A stretch of 64,000 nt of DNA from Moniliella sp. 'wahieum' (GCA_003971905.1 RSEE01000027.1:558001-622000), one strand, 5' to 3'. Shown: positions 43,836 to 55,803, counted from the stretch's first letter. Made by a program: numbers and translations. The notes: generated by a model from the sequence alone, not told the origin.

Positions 43836-45930
43836 ATGGCCGAGGGCTACGCGCACCCGCCCCCCCTACGCCCCACGCTGCCCCGCCGCCCCACAGGCCT
43901 ACGTCTACCCGCGCCCCGTCCCGCCCTCGGAGCAGATGGGCGCCTACCCGCCCCATCCCTCCGCGCCCTCCCCGCCACCGCAGCAGCAGCACCCGCCCCC
44001 CCATCACACCACACTCCTCCCCACGACGGCCTCCCCCGCGGCCCGCCCCACGACGTGCCCACGCCCTACCCAGCTCCCGCCCCCCAAGTACCAGAGTACC
44101 ACCCGTCCCAGATGCCGGCCTGGTCTGCGCCCCCGCCACGCCCGCGTCCAACATGATCCTTCCCTCCGACCCATGTACCGCCCGATGCCTATGGACAGCA
44201 TCCCGCCCCCATGGGTACTAGTCTTGTTTCTGCCCGATGCCACCGCCGTCGCGCGGCCCTGCCCAGTGCCCGCTGCCTCGGCGGCTGCCGTTGCTGCTCC
44301 GACCCAACCCCCCGCCCCCGAATGGAAATCGGTCGGGAGGCAAGCCTCGCGGTCGAAGCGGGGCGGCCAAGGCGCCGCGCCGCAAAAAGCTGAGGACCGC
44401 GAACCTCGTCGCCGCCGGCACGCAGGGAGGAGGCAGACGAGACGCGGAGCGAGGTGCGTGCGCCGGCTCCCCATCCCGCCATGCCCCCCGCCGGCGAGAG
44501 CAAAAAGGACAAGAAACGAAGGGAGGTGCTGGAACGAATTCAGCGGCACTACCGCGAGTCGCACGATAATCGTGACCTGTACGTCCCGTTCCGTCCCTAG
44601 TGGAGCAAGAGGGCACCCGAACAGCACGAGGAACCAGTTGAGTACTAACGTTTGTCTCTAGTTTGACCGCCGAGCTGCTCCGAGAGACCGGGGCGAGCCA
44701 CACAAGGTTAATGCTGACCCCCACGTCGGAGCGGGAGTACCAGCTGGCAGCCGCTCAGCTGACGATTGAGCGCGACACGCTGCTACGAAAGGTTCAATTG
44801 TTCCACGAGTATCTTATGGAGCAAGCACAGGCTCAGTTTGATGCCGATCTGGCCCGGTGGGATGAGGAGGCGAAACAGGCCCAGCAGCGCATTCGGGACA
44901 AGCTCCTCTTTTCCGTCGAGGAGAAGCGGGGCCAGCTCAAGTCGGAAAAGGAGAATGGCGAAGCAGCTTTTGGTACGTGCTAGCCCTTGGCCAAGAGCGA
45001 CGGCGTTGCGTTTGTACCAACTTACCTGACTAACCCTTTGACCCCCAGCCGAATCCCTGATGGAACAGCAACGCCAATCCACCCGCAAGTTGCGCAACAA
45101 ACATTCTGGCCGTCCCACCCGTGGCTCTTTTTTGGACGACGATTTGGAAACTCCTTCGGGCGGCGCACCCACACGAGCGGACGCTCACACGGCCCAGGGC
45201 GGCAACGCAGGACACCATGGTCTCACCTCGGGCACGGGCGCGCTTGGCCTCAACTTGTCTGGCAGCCTGGTGCAGAGCATGGGCTTCTCCTCTCCGACTT
45301 GCTCGTGCTCACGTCCGCAGGCCGGTTGGGCCTTGCGTTCCCCTCCCGCTCCCCCTCCTTATCCTCATCCCAATCTCCCTCCCCTCCGTTCCGACGGAGC
45401 GGAGAGGAACCAAGCGCCCAGCCGCCGACGAAGAAGAGTTGATCTCGGAACTGCTCACGGGACCTCTGCACCTGCGTCTGGACCCTGCCACGGTCCTCGA
45501 CCTACTCGGATTGGGGGGAGCGTCGCGGCCCCCTTTGGCGGGGGCGGGATCATGACCGGTCTCGCCGACGGAGGCGCGGGGGGCGAGCAGGGCGTAGTCA
45601 TCGTTGGACCAGGTGCCAACAAGGGCAGGAAAAGGCGCGCCAGGGTCCCGGCGCTGCAGCGGCGGCGGCAGCAGCAGCAGCAGCAGCCACGGCAAGTGGG
45701 TTAGGGGATGTGATCGACAGCCCGTCGGGGCACTTGGCCGCTGGCACCGCTGCCTCGGCCGCAGTCTTATCGGCGACCATAGGCGCTGGGCCTGTGGGGC
45801 GGCTCAAGTGGGACCAGGGCAAGTCGCTGCAGGCGCTTACCCCGGCGGCGCCGGCGGATGTCGAGTCGGACCTGGCGCGCATCCGCAAGGCGGTGGGCGC
45901 GAGCAAGAGGCCGCCGCCAAGCGCAAGTGA
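43836..45930 (+). CDS. SDS3: Sds3/Dep1-family histone-deacetylase-complex protein, frame-broken
   Basis: Sds3-family proteins hold the Sin3/Rpd3 histone deacetylase together in the nucleus. The start CACCATGGCC at 43836 opens a Pro-rich N-terminus (to about 44330), then a basic stretch (RGRSGAAKAPRRKKLR). The Sds3-like coiled core begins at about 44505 (KKDKKRREVLERIQRHYRE). It is interrupted by an intron at 44579-44661 (branch TACTAAC at 44643) and continues with LTAELLRETG, EREYQLAAAQLTIERDTLL and LARWDEEAKQAQQRIRDKL. A second intron at 44973-45048 is followed by SLMEQQRQSTRKLRNK. A Gly/Ala/Gln-rich tail (including a CAG-rich run at 45659-45690) ends with KRK at stop 45928-45930. Several one-base shifts occur in the tail and N-terminus. 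BRMS1 or Dep1 are alternative names within the family. Confidence 0.75.
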
Positions 45931-46612
45931 GGGGGGCTATTGGATGGAGTTGCATTGTGTGTGTGGATGGCCGTGGGTTGGTACCGGACGGGCGTGGGAC
46001 GGGGACAGTCGCTAGTCGTGCCAGGCGTGGCTCGTGGGGGCGGCCGACGCCTGCCACAGCGGGCACGTGCAGCACGTGACGCGTGACGCAGCGTCAGTAC
46101 CAATATCAATATCAAGACCAGCTGGGATGCAATGGGAATCTGCTGCGCTGCTGGAGCTCCGACGCCGCTGCCATAGCAAGTGCTCGTCCGTTCGGTGCAA
46201 TGCGAATGGGACGCGCTCTGCGCTTCGGCGTGGTTCCAACCCTAGCGTCCATCGGGCATACTGGCGCCATGCCGCTGCTCCCCCTCGGGGCGCCCCAGGC
46301 GGCGCACACTGCCGCGGTGCGGCAGGTCGTCCCAGGGCACGTTTCCACGGGTCGCACGGCGCCGCTGTGGGCACAGGCGCAAATTTTTTTCCTTCTTCCC
46401 GGCCGCACATAGCACAGCACCAGTGCTAGCCAGCCAACCCCCGCCCCCCACCCGGATCGGCTGCCTATATGGTGCTGCCGCCCCCCCCCCCGCCTCTCGT
46501 TTCGCCACCACCACTGCTCCGACAGCAGGAGCCGTTGTACTACTGGTACGCATCCCTTCTCTCTCCCGCCTCGGCCCGCCGCCCTAACCCCCACCCGCCG
46601 CTGCAGTCCATC
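45931..46612. promoter_or_regulatory. Upstream region of elongation factor 3, with 5'-UTR intron
   Basis: No coding gene. A likely 5'-UTR intron spans 46546-46606 (61 nt, donor GTACGC, branch CTAAC, acceptor CTGCAG), leaving only six bases before the ATG at 46613. Pyrimidine-rich runs at 46441-46515 resemble promoter-proximal tracts of strongly expressed fungal genes. CACGTGACGCGTGACG at about 46073-46088 contains an E-box CACGTG and one ACGCGT heptamer word. Confidence 0.5.
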
Positions 46613-49600
46613 ATGTCTGTCAACGAGGCACTCTTCACCGACTCGTCTGCCGTCCAGGCCCTCGTGGCCGCCGCCAAGACCGGGGGCCCCAAGGCGCTTG
46701 CCGGCTTCCCTGAGCTCGTCCAGAAGGGCCTTGCCGACAAGAAGGACGTGGCCAAGCGTGTCGGCGCTGCGTCCCTTGTCAAGGCCGTCTGCGACGATGG
46801 CGCTGGCAAGGACGCTGAGGTCTACATGTTCCCCACCACCTACCGTGCCCTGGTTGACGCTATGGGCGACAAGGACAAGACTGTTCGCGAGGCTGCGACC
46901 AACGCGCTGATCGCCTTCTCTGCCGTCCACAGCTCGTGGGCTGTCCCCCAAGCCCTCGAGGTCATCCTCGACCAGATCCGCACCGCTGGCAAGTGGCAGG
47001 TCAAGACGGGCCTCGTCAAGGTCCTCCTCCAGCTCGTCAAGTCGAGCCCGGACCGCATTGCTGCTGCCATGCCCGACATTATCCCCGTCATGTCGGAGGT
47101 TATCTGGGACACCAAGCCCGACGTGCAGAAGGCGTCGCGCGCTGCCCTGACGGACCTTTGCTCGCTCATCTCCAACAAGGATATCGAGCGTTTCATTCCT
47201 GCTCTGATCAAGTCGCTCATCTTCCCCGTTGAGGAGGTGCCCAAGACCATTGGTGTGCTTTCTGCCACCACTTTTGTCCAGGAGGTCGACTCGCCCACCT
47301 TGGCCCTCATGGCCCCCTTCTCCAGCGCGGTCTGAACGAGCGCCCTACGCCCATCAAGCGTAAGGTGGCCGTCATCATTGACAACATGGCCAAGCTCGTC
47401 GACAATGAGCGCACCGTCCGTCCTTTCCTGCCCAAGCTTCTCCCCGGCTTGATCAAGGTCGAGTCGACCATGGCCGACCCTGAGGCTCGCTCCGTCGTTC
47501 AGCGCGCCATCAAGACCCTGCGTGACATTGGCCACGTTTCGGGCGACGGCTCGGACATTAAGCCGCTTGAGGATGTGGACTACCCCACCGTTCTCAAGCT
47601 CGTTACCGAGCAGTTTGCCGAGAAGAAGCTCGACTCGGACAAGGCGCTTGTTGCCTACGTTTCCACCCTCACGGCCAACCTCACCAACGCGCGTGAGTTT
47701 GAGCCCTCGGAGTGGGAGGCCGCTCTCCACGCGTACATCCAGCGACAAGAAGGCTACCAAGGAGACGTCGCACGAGATCATCATGGCGCTCCTCAAGTCT
47801 CTCTGGCCAAGTCGTTCGGCGGCGAGGTTGAGGTGTTTGACGATGAGGAGGAGGGTGTCGACCTGTGCAACTGCCAGTTCTCGCTTGCCTACGGTGCCAA
47901 GATTTTGCTCAACACGGCCACCCTCCGTCTTAAGCGTGGCCACGCGCTACGGTCTGCTGGGCCGCAATGGTTCGGGCAAGTCGACCCTGATGCGTGCCAT
48001 CCAAAACGGCCAGGTCGAGGGCTTCCCCTCGCCCGAGGAGGTCAAGACGTGGTACGTCGAGCACGACCTGGACGGTTCCGAGGGTACCACCCGGTTGTCG
48101 ACTTTATTGTTGCGGACCAGCGCCTGCAGATCACCAAGGAGGAGGCTCCAAGACGCTCAACGAGATGGGCTTTGACCAGGAGCGCCAGGACTCGCCTGTG
48201 GCCGGCCTGTCTGTGGTTGAAGATGAAGCTCGCCCTGGCGCGTGCGATCCTGTTCAAGGCGGACATTCTGCTGCTCGACGAGCCGACGAACCACTTGGAC
48301 GTGGTGAACGTCAAGTGGATCACGGACTACCTCAACAGCCTCACCGAGACCACCTCGATCATTGTTTCGCACGACTCGAAGTTCCTCAACGACGTGACGA
48401 CCGACATTCTCCACCTCAACCGCTTCAAGATCAAGCGTTACCCGGGCAACCTCGACGCGTTTGTCAAGCGTGTCCCCGAGGCGCGGTCGTACGTGGAGAT
48501 CAACTCGGGCGAGGACTACTCGTTCAAGTTCCCTGAGCCGCCTCTGCTGGACGGTGTCAAGACGAAGGAAAAGTCGCTGCTCAAGATGCGTGACGTGACG
48601 TTCCAGTACCCCGGCACGCCCAAGCCCCAGCTGCTCGGTATCTCGATGCAGGTCTCGCTCTCGTCGCGTGTGGCTATTCTCGGCCCCAATGGTTCGGGCA
48701 AGTCGACGCTCGTGAAGCTCATGGTTGGTGACACGGAGGCGGCGACGGGTGAGGTGTGGAAGCACCCCAACTTGGTCATTGGGTACGTGGCCCAGCACGC
48801 GTTCCACCACATTGACCAGCACTTGGACAAGACGCCTCTGGAGTACATGCTGTGGCGGTACCAGACCGGTGAGGACTTGGAGGAGTTCCTCAAGAACTCG
48901 TCCAAGGAGCTGTCGGAGGAGGAGAAGAAGATGCAGAAGCAGGGTGAGGTGTACATTGTCGAGGGTGTCAAGCGTCTGATTGAGTCGATTGTCGGTCGTA
49001 AGAAGTTGAAGAACTCGTTCCAGTACGAGGTGTCGTTCAAGAACATGTCGTCGGCCGACAATGTGTGGATTCCGCGCGACGAGCTGATCAAGCGTGGGTT
49101 TGAGAAGAAGGTGCTCGAGTTTGACTCGAAGGAGGCCCAGCGTCTCGGTATGAACCGCCCGCTGGTCCGCAAGGAGATTGAACAGCACTTTGAGGACTTT
49201 GGTCTGGAGCGCGAGTTCACGTCGCACAACACGATGCGCGGCCTGTCGGGTGGTCAGAAGGTCAAGGTCGTGCTTGCTGCGGCTACCTGGCGTCGTCCTC
49301 ACATTATCATTCTGGATGAGCCGTCCAACTTCTTGGACCGTGAGTCGCTTGCTGCGCTGATCAATGCGCTCAAGGTGTTTGAGGGTGGTGTGTGCCTGAT
49401 TACCCACTCGATCGAGGTGTCGGAGGGAGTCTGCTCGGAAGTCTGGGCCATGGACGGCGGTGTGCTGCGTGCGTCGGGCCACAACTGGGTCGAGGGCCAG
49501 GGCTCGGGCCCGCGCATCGACAAGAAGAAGGACGAGGAGGAGGAAAAGTTTGATGCGATGGGCAACAAGATTGAGGTGGCCAAGAAGAAGAAGGCGCTCA

Positions 49601-49692
49601 CCTCCAAGGAGGCCCGTAAGGCCAAGAAGGACCGTCTCGCCAAGAAGAAGGCTGGCACCTACGACTCGGCCGACGAGCTGGACGACCTTTAA
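46613..49692 (+). CDS. TEF3: Translation elongation factor 3 (ABC-F ATPase), frame-broken
   Basis: eEF3 is a fungal ribosome-associated ATPase that helps release E-site tRNA during elongation. From ATG 46613 the HEAT-repeat N-terminal domain runs to about 47600. The first ABC domain has Walker [10 protein letters not shown] (about 47960-47990) and a Walker B region [11 protein letters not shown] near 48270-48300. The second has GPNGSGKST (about 48684-48711), the chromodomain-like insertion (about 48900-49100), the signature LSGGQK (about 49243-49260) and LDEPSNFLD (about 49313-49340). A Lys-rich C-terminal tail binds ribosomes and ends at 49692. Frames break at a C run near 47313-47317, then about five times between 47740 and 48220, each fixable by one base. 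Being essential and highly expressed, it strongly argues for sequence error rather than decay. Confidence 0.97.
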
Positions 49693-50526
49693 GCTTGTCA
49701 GGCCCCTCCGCTCCCCCCCCCTTTCCCCCTTTCCACCGCGCCCATCTCTCCTTTACCATCCACACCTGCCATGTCGCTATGCGTCCATGTACCAAAACCG
49801 TGCAGAGTGCTCCTCCGTTAGCCTTGCTTGACGGCCCCCATTTCTGCATTCCGTTCGTTCTGCGAATCCACCAGCTCTCCCTATCTCGTATTGTATTGTA
49901 GTACCCTAGGCAGGCAGAGCGGCAGCTGACAGGGGGGGACGGGGACAGCCTTATCTAGATAGCTAGTAGCTGGGAATGATTCCATTCTATTCCATCCCCT
50001 TAATGAGACGCGTGAAAGAGATTGCATTGGGTGCGGGGGGCTTAGTACTTGGTGAGAAACCGAGCCAACTGTTCTGTACTCGTGCTGAAAAGCGTTCCAA
50101 TTCAGCTGAATTTTAGGCTGAACCCTCTGCTGCAGGCTGCTGGTCTTGGCCCCTTAGTACCCATCAACAACACGCCTTCCCTGGTTCGTGGTGGCAACGA
50201 AGCATGACTTGGGCACCCTCACAACCTCGTTCTGCACAAGTGAACGCGAATGAGGGGGTTGGGTTGGGTTCGGCCAGGGGGAGAGGGGGATCGCATGGCA
50301 GAGCCACGGGTGTGAAGAACCAGAGAGAGGACAGGGAAGCACGTACGTGCCTCCATACCAGGGGGAATTGGTCGATCCGATTGGATGTGCTGGAGGGGTA
50401 CTGAAGCGGGATGGCTGACGCGGAGGGCTGGCGGTTGAGTTGAACGTTCAAGTGCTGGTTGGCTGGCGTAAGCGAGTAATCCGATTGGGTGAGGGCGGGT
50501 GGCGCCAGCCAGGGGGAGCATGATGG
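49693..50526. other. 3' flank of elongation factor 3
   Basis: No gene. Pyrimidine-rich 3'-UTR sequence runs to about 49900. A ten-base palindrome TTCAGCTGAA lies at about 50102-50111, with GGCTGAA nearby. Nothing resembling the missing N-terminal part of the adjacent Grr1-like gene is found here. Confidence 0.5.
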
Positions 50527-51866
50527 GTGAGGGCGACCGGTGAGCCTGCGCTTGGCTTGCTTATTCGCTGGGATCTCAGTCTGAGAGCCGCTGCGGCCGT
50601 GGCCGCCATCACCGCCATCAGCAGCGCCACGACCCCCACGCCCACCGCCACCGCCACCATGGCCAGCACCAACATGCCGGTACGCGGTGCGTCCCAGGCA
50701 TCCACCTCGTCCTTTAGCCTTACTTCCCAGGGGGTCTATACCCTCGCCGCGCGGTTCCACACCTTGGAACGCGTGCACCTGTCCTACTGCGAACAACTCA
50801 CCATCCCACCCATCTTTGATCTGCTTGTCTCCTTGCCGCACCTGACCCACCTAAGCCTGACTGGCATCCCTGCCTTCCGCCGTACCGACTTGCAGCAATT
50901 CTGTCGTCCGCCTCCTAAGGACTTGACCTCGGGTCAACGCGCCATCTTCTGTGTCTACTCGGGCCCGGGCATCCCCGCCCTACGAGAGTACATGAAGACC
51001 CACGTCTTCCCCGCCGGCACCGATGTCATCCTCCGTTCGCTCTCGCTCCAAGACAAAACCGAGTTCCTCGACCAAGCTATGGCCTCCACCACCATCCCCT
51101 TTGTCCCGGGCTTCCTGCAAACAGCGCGCTTGGCCACCCAACGCACGCCGCCCCGGCCAGCCCAACCTCGCCCCGGGCCTCGACTGGCCCGCCCCAGCCG
51201 AGGAAGAAGACGACGCACACGTACGCGCCGTCGAGGCGGCCCAACGCGACCAAGCCATCTACAACCCGCTCGAACGGCCCTGGTCCGCCGCACGCAGCGG
51301 CGAAACCGTCGCTGCGCCACGGGACGCGTGGACTCCGGCGCCCCGGCCCCGGCCCCTGGCCGAGCGCGATGCCGATCCCGATCCCGATGCTGATGCGGAT
51401 GCGGATGCGGATGCTGATGCTGATGCTGATGCTGATGCCGATGGCGAACGACCAGCGGCGGCAGACTGACGCGCCGCACCGCACCGCTCCTGCGTCTCCC
51501 ACGTGGGCCCAGGAAGCGGAACCTATGAACGTGGACGAAGCGCCTGGCGTGGAAGCTTCCGCTGCCTGGTCCGCCCTGGATCTACAGGTACCGGTGGCTG
51601 TGCGGACGAGTTTGGACGCGGACGAGGACGCGGCGGCAGCTGCTGCGGCGGCCTTGGGTCCGAGTGCCAGTGCTTCCCCTGATGCCGGTCCGTCCTCCGA
51701 AGGGGGCACTAAGCGCAGTGCCTCGGTCCCGCGCGCCGCGTCGCCCCCCCCGCGCAAATCGCCTCGGCGACGCGAGTCGGTGTTGGACCCGTGGGGCGGC
51801 AGGGCCGGCGCGTCGCAGGACTCGGGGGAAAGAGAGAGCCAGAGCAGGGAGGAGCAGGGGAGCTAA
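50527..51866 (+). pseudogene. GRR1: Orphan C-terminal part of a Grr1-like F-box/LRR protein
   Basis: Grr1 is the substrate receptor of an SCF ubiquitin ligase for cyclins and nutrient regulators. Only the end is present: the last LRR pair with LERVHLSYCEQLTIP (about 50765-50810) and PHLTHLSLTGIPAFRR (about 50836-50883), then the C-terminal block LQQFCRPPPKDLTSGQR...FCVYSGPG (about 50888-50970). A disordered tail includes an Asp-Ala repeat coded by a GATGCN microsatellite (51386-51445), with a frame shift near 51420 leading to stop 51864-51866. No F-box and none of the roughly ten upstream LRRs occur between the elongation factor 3 stop and 50680 on either strand. So this is a truncated copy, a deletion in the assembly, or a gene split by rearrangement. 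Confidence 0.75.
51386..51445 (+). repeat. GATGCN hexanucleotide microsatellite (10 units)
   Basis: Ten 6-bp units varying only at the last bases (GATGCT, GATGCG, GATGCC, GATGGC) code a run of Asp-Ala in the Grr1-like tail. Confidence 0.9.
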
Positions 51867-52033
51867 CATTGCATGTTGGAGAGCTACGATTGGTGCATTG
51901 CGAGGGCGAGGCGGGCTACAGAACAGAACAGACAACCACGTAGCGTCGCGGGTCAACGCGCAAGCAGACGGGGAACAGAGAAGGATATGAGATACGGGCA
52001 GGAGCAGGGGCAAGCGGAGGCGCAGGCGCAGGG

Positions 52034-55000
52034 TCAGGCGGCCGCCTCGTTGGACGCCAAGTTGCGAAGGAGGAGCGCCAGCAGTTCCCCCGACACCACA
52101 TCGTTTGTCGTCCGTAGCGTCAAGCGCGCCAACTTGATTTGCGGGTTAGGTTCGAAGCGCAGCAGACAGCCCACTTTGCCCGTTTGGCTCGTGTGCAGCA
52201 CCGCTGCGCCGACCACATTGGTCGGGTTGGCATCGATCCCGTCGAGCAAGCCAAAGTGGGCGCCGGAGATGATCTTGCGCGTGCGCTCGGTATCGATCGT
52301 GCCGTCTTTGGTCAGTTTGAGGGGGAAAATGCTCTGGGCCTCGCGTGGGGCAGGACCAATTTGCCGCCAGCGCTCAAAGAATTCGTGCGAGGAGCGAAAC
52401 GGGGGCGAGGAACTTGGACAGCACAATCGGCAGCCGAACAGTGAGCTCCACCAGGGTGCCAGCCAAAAAGGAGATGTAGAGCGCCGGCACACCGTCGGCG
52501 GCATCCCCAGCGTTGAGCGAGTTGGCACTTCGGAAAGGCGCTTTGCATTCCACGTCCAAGTCCACACGCACCTGCTGTAGCGCCTCGACCGTCGTGGGCG
52601 GGATTCTGCGCAGCGACGTCTTGATAGCATCTGGTGCCGTGGTGCGAGCTGCCAAGGTGAAGGACTGCAGCGGCACGCGGACCTTGTTGCCAACAAACAG
52701 CGACACCGTGCCCGTCGCACCGGAAAACTCCGACTTGAGCCCCACTTGAATCTCAGCGTCCTCGTACAGCACACCCTCGGGCATGAAGCACAGGCGACGG
52801 AAGAGGCGGTCGTAGCCAGGCGTGATCGGGACAGTAGAGGAGGTACGGGGATTGATTCCGGTCGGCATCGGGACCAGGGGAGTCTTGGGCGTAGGGGTTA
52901 AAGCGACCAGGGGCGCAGCGGACTCCCTCCGTTCGGAAACGGAGAGTAACAAATCGTCCCCATCCTCGACGGGGGGAGAAGAGATCCGCAGCCCCGCCAG
53001 ATCGCCCATGATCTTCTCTGCGGCCTGGCTACCCTGTCGGGTTCGGCTGACCTCGTCCTGCTCCTGATACGTGTCCTGCAACGTCTCCTGCTCGTCCGAT
53101 ACACGGGGTAGCGCCCCACCATTTGCCGGGCCGCGGGCTAAGCTCTGCAATCGCATCGCGTTGCGGTCCCGGTTCGTGTCCTTCCCCCCATACACCCAGG
53201 TGCGCTTGTCCTCGCCATTCCCGCGCTGCTTCTCAAGTCGGGTGAGTAGCAATGCTTGAAAAAAAAAGTCAGTCCAGATCGTCGCAAAACACAAAAGCGC
53301 TGACATGACGTACAAAACTTTTCTGAAAAGGGAGGGATCTCATCGCACACTGCCTGGAGCAAGACGTCATCCGAGCGTGTGGCAAGCGCGTAGTACTCGC
53401 ATGCACGTTGCTGCAGCTCGGCATCGAGGGCGTGACGGAACCGGTCAAGGACAAAGAGGATCTGCTCTTTGATTTCAGGGAAAAGATTGAGCCATTTGAT
53501 GTAAGAGGGAGGAGGGCGCGAGTACGTTGGGAGGCGGAATGAGAGCGAGTATGGAGAATGTGGAACTGTTCAATGGGAGATGCCCCCTCCTGGTTGGCAA
53601 TCAGGTGGCCATATTCACCCAGCACATAGGCCCCGATCTTGATCAGGTTCTCATGGACCGAGGAGAGCTTGAGGTACTCGAGGCACTTTTTCGCCGCGTA
53701 CTCTTGTACATCTTCGTTGTTCACCACAATCTGCACCACGCGGAACCAAACTTCGTCCCCAACATTGTCCCCCGCGGAGCTGAGGAGCTGGAGGATGGTG
53801 TCAATGTACCACTCGTACTCGGTCGCATACTTTTCCGTCAAGATGGCAATCTTAAGCACCAGTTCCTCCCGCATCGCCCACTCGGCAGAGGGGAGATAGG
53901 ATAGAGTTCGCCGACAATCTGTTTCGAGTTGGACGTGTCGACCATGCTGTAGAGCAAATCCAGCGCTCGCCGACGGACACTAATGTCGCGATCTTTCAGG
54001 CCTTGGAGAATGGTGGCCTGGTGGGCTTTGATTGGTTCCAGGCTTTCTACACAAGCGGCCAAGTGGGCCATCGTGTCGAAACCGAGATAACGGACGGACG
54101 TTGGTCTCACGGCTTTGGATAAACCGGCCGAGCAGGACGGCGGCCCAGGCGACGACGCGCGAGGAGGCATCGATGTGGATCGCGAGGTTGATCGCTTCAA
54201 ACAAGATGGCACGTTGGGCATTGTTCTTTTGGATGTTGCGACTGGATTCCTGGGAGGACTGGACAATCGCCTCGAGCACCTCATTGATCGTCGCATTCAC
54301 TGCGTCGTCTTCGCTGGGGGGTAGTACTGCAGCAGACGAAGACATTTGACTTGCAGCCACGGCACAGGCACACGGTAATAGACAAACTCGTTGGTGTACT
54401 CGCCCAAGAGAACATCTTGGCCAAACGATTGACAGCTTTTGGTAGCTCAGCACAAACGCATCGGGATGTCTTGGGCCAGGGCGAGGACGAGGGTAGTGAC
54501 GGCCAGCGCGACCGACAAGTTTTCATGATCCATCGTTGCCACGATCCGAGCGGCCCAGTCGTCGACAGGGAAAATGGCGGGATGCTTGCGATAGAGACGA
54601 AGCAAGGTGAGCGCGGCCTTTTTCTTGACAAAGCTGCGCGACGTGGGGGAGAGCAGACGGTAGACGTCTTCCATCAATGTCTCAGCCATCTCTTCCCCGC
54701 CCATATTGGCGATCGCATGAAGGGCAAGGCAGTTGTTGACCTCGTCCATGTCGTCCAGGTCCTTGCGGATCGAGTTGACAACCAAGCGGGCCAGGTCGGA
54801 GGATTCGTTAAAGAGCAACGTGATGGCCAAGTAGCCAATCTGCTTTTCGCTGTACTTGGTGCTTGCCAGCAGACTGATCGCCTCCATGTGGCCAATGTCG
54901 ACGGGATAGCCGAGGATGTAGGTAAATGCAATCTTGGCAATGTACTTCTTCTTGTCGTAGCCGGCCAGATGACCGTCGCGGAACTTGGTCCGGATCTTGG

Positions 55001-55085
55001 CCATCTCCGTGTTGATTCGCTTCTCCTCCATCTCGCGCACGCGGGCCTGACGCAGGTCGGCAATGTACTGCGTCAGGCCCTTCAT
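52034..55085 (-). CDS. APL3: AP-2 complex alpha-adaptin large subunit, frame-broken
   Basis: Alpha-adaptin is a large subunit of the clathrin adaptor AP-2, which selects cargo at the plasma membrane. ATG 55085 (MKGLTQYIADLRQARVREME) matches the family start. The trunk follows: MAKIRTKFRDGHLAGYDKKKY (about 54960-55010), LGYPVDIGHMEAISLL, ESSDLARLVVNSIRKDLD and NCLALHAIANMG. Around 53620-53870 comes MREELVLKIAILTEKYATEYEWY through LGEYGHLIANQEG, strongly alpha-type. An intron at about 53251-53315 precedes the hinge (about 52830-53240). The appendage (ear) domain follows, with PEGVLYEDAEIQVGLKSEF, ending at stop 52034-52036. Frames break near 54440, 54330, 54120, 53880 and 52370. Length fits a 950-1000-residue protein. 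Confidence 0.94.
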
Positions 55086-55375
55086 CTGCGACCCGCTTTG
55101 GTCGCCATCGCCAAGGACGCCAAGGACGGGCACAGTCACAGCGGCAGCGAGCAAGAGGGGGCGGGGGGAGTGGAGGACGGAGGGGGGGTGGGGTGGCCTC
55201 GCCTCGCCTCGCCGCCTCGCCCAGCAGCCCCACCTGGCCCGCCGGCGCAGCCAGCCGCCCCGCTGTTCCGCCCCGCCCATTCCGCCCTCGCCCAACCCGC
55301 CGCGCCCTTCCTCCCCCATCGCGTGGCGACGGCCGCGCCCTTCCCCCCCCCCACCCCTACCACCACCACCATACC
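55086..55375. promoter_or_regulatory. Shared divergent promoter between AP-2 alpha and Sm F
   Basis: The two genes point away from each other from 55085 and 55376, leaving 290 bp. The centre (55190-55370) is extremely GC-rich with C runs. No TATA element is visible on either strand. Shared regulation is inferred from spacing only. Confidence 0.6.
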
Positions 55376-55712
55376 ATGGCATTTACGCCGCTCACGCCCA
55401 AGCCCTTCCTGGCGCAGATGGGGGCAAGAAGGTGGTCGTGAAGCTCAAGTGGGGCCTCGAGTACAGCGGTACTTGGTCAGCACCGACAGCTACAGAACGT
55501 CCAAGTGCGTCCTCCTGCTTTTCGTTTCTTTTTTTTTGCTTTTGGTTGGCCAGCGGCCGTAGGGCCCCCGCGCTAACTGTTCTCCCGCTCGCTACCAGTT
55601 GACCAACACGGAGGAGATCCAGGACGGAGTGTCGAACGGCATGCTGGGGGAGGTGTTTGTGCGCTGCAACAATGTACTCTACTTCCGCGAAGTGGAGGAG
55701 CCAGAAGCATAA
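55376..55712 (+). CDS. SMX3: Small nuclear ribonucleoprotein F (Sm F), frame-broken
   Basis: Sm F is one of seven proteins forming the ring on spliceosomal snRNAs. ATG 55376 begins [15 protein letters not shown], the family's NPKPFL-type start, then [14 protein letters not shown] (Sm1 motif). An intron at 55505-55598 (94 nt, donor GTGCGT) follows. The second exon carries [10 protein letters not shown] and the Sm2 motif [20 protein letters not shown], ending at stop 55710-55712. Three single missing bases explain the broken frame: a G run at 55420-55424, near 55472 and near 55494. The expected product is about 86 residues, the usual size. Confidence 0.95.
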
Positions 55713-55803
55713 CCCACCCCATGCCAATTCTACGGTTCCTGCACGCTATCAACATGGGACAATCGGGGAAACAAGTGTAGAACCTAGGTCAGAACAGGTG
55801 GTC

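Noticed and set aside
48157-49482. 441-codon open frame on the minus strand
   Set aside because: It is an antisense shadow of elongation factor 3, with the Leu/Arg-rich composition expected of one.
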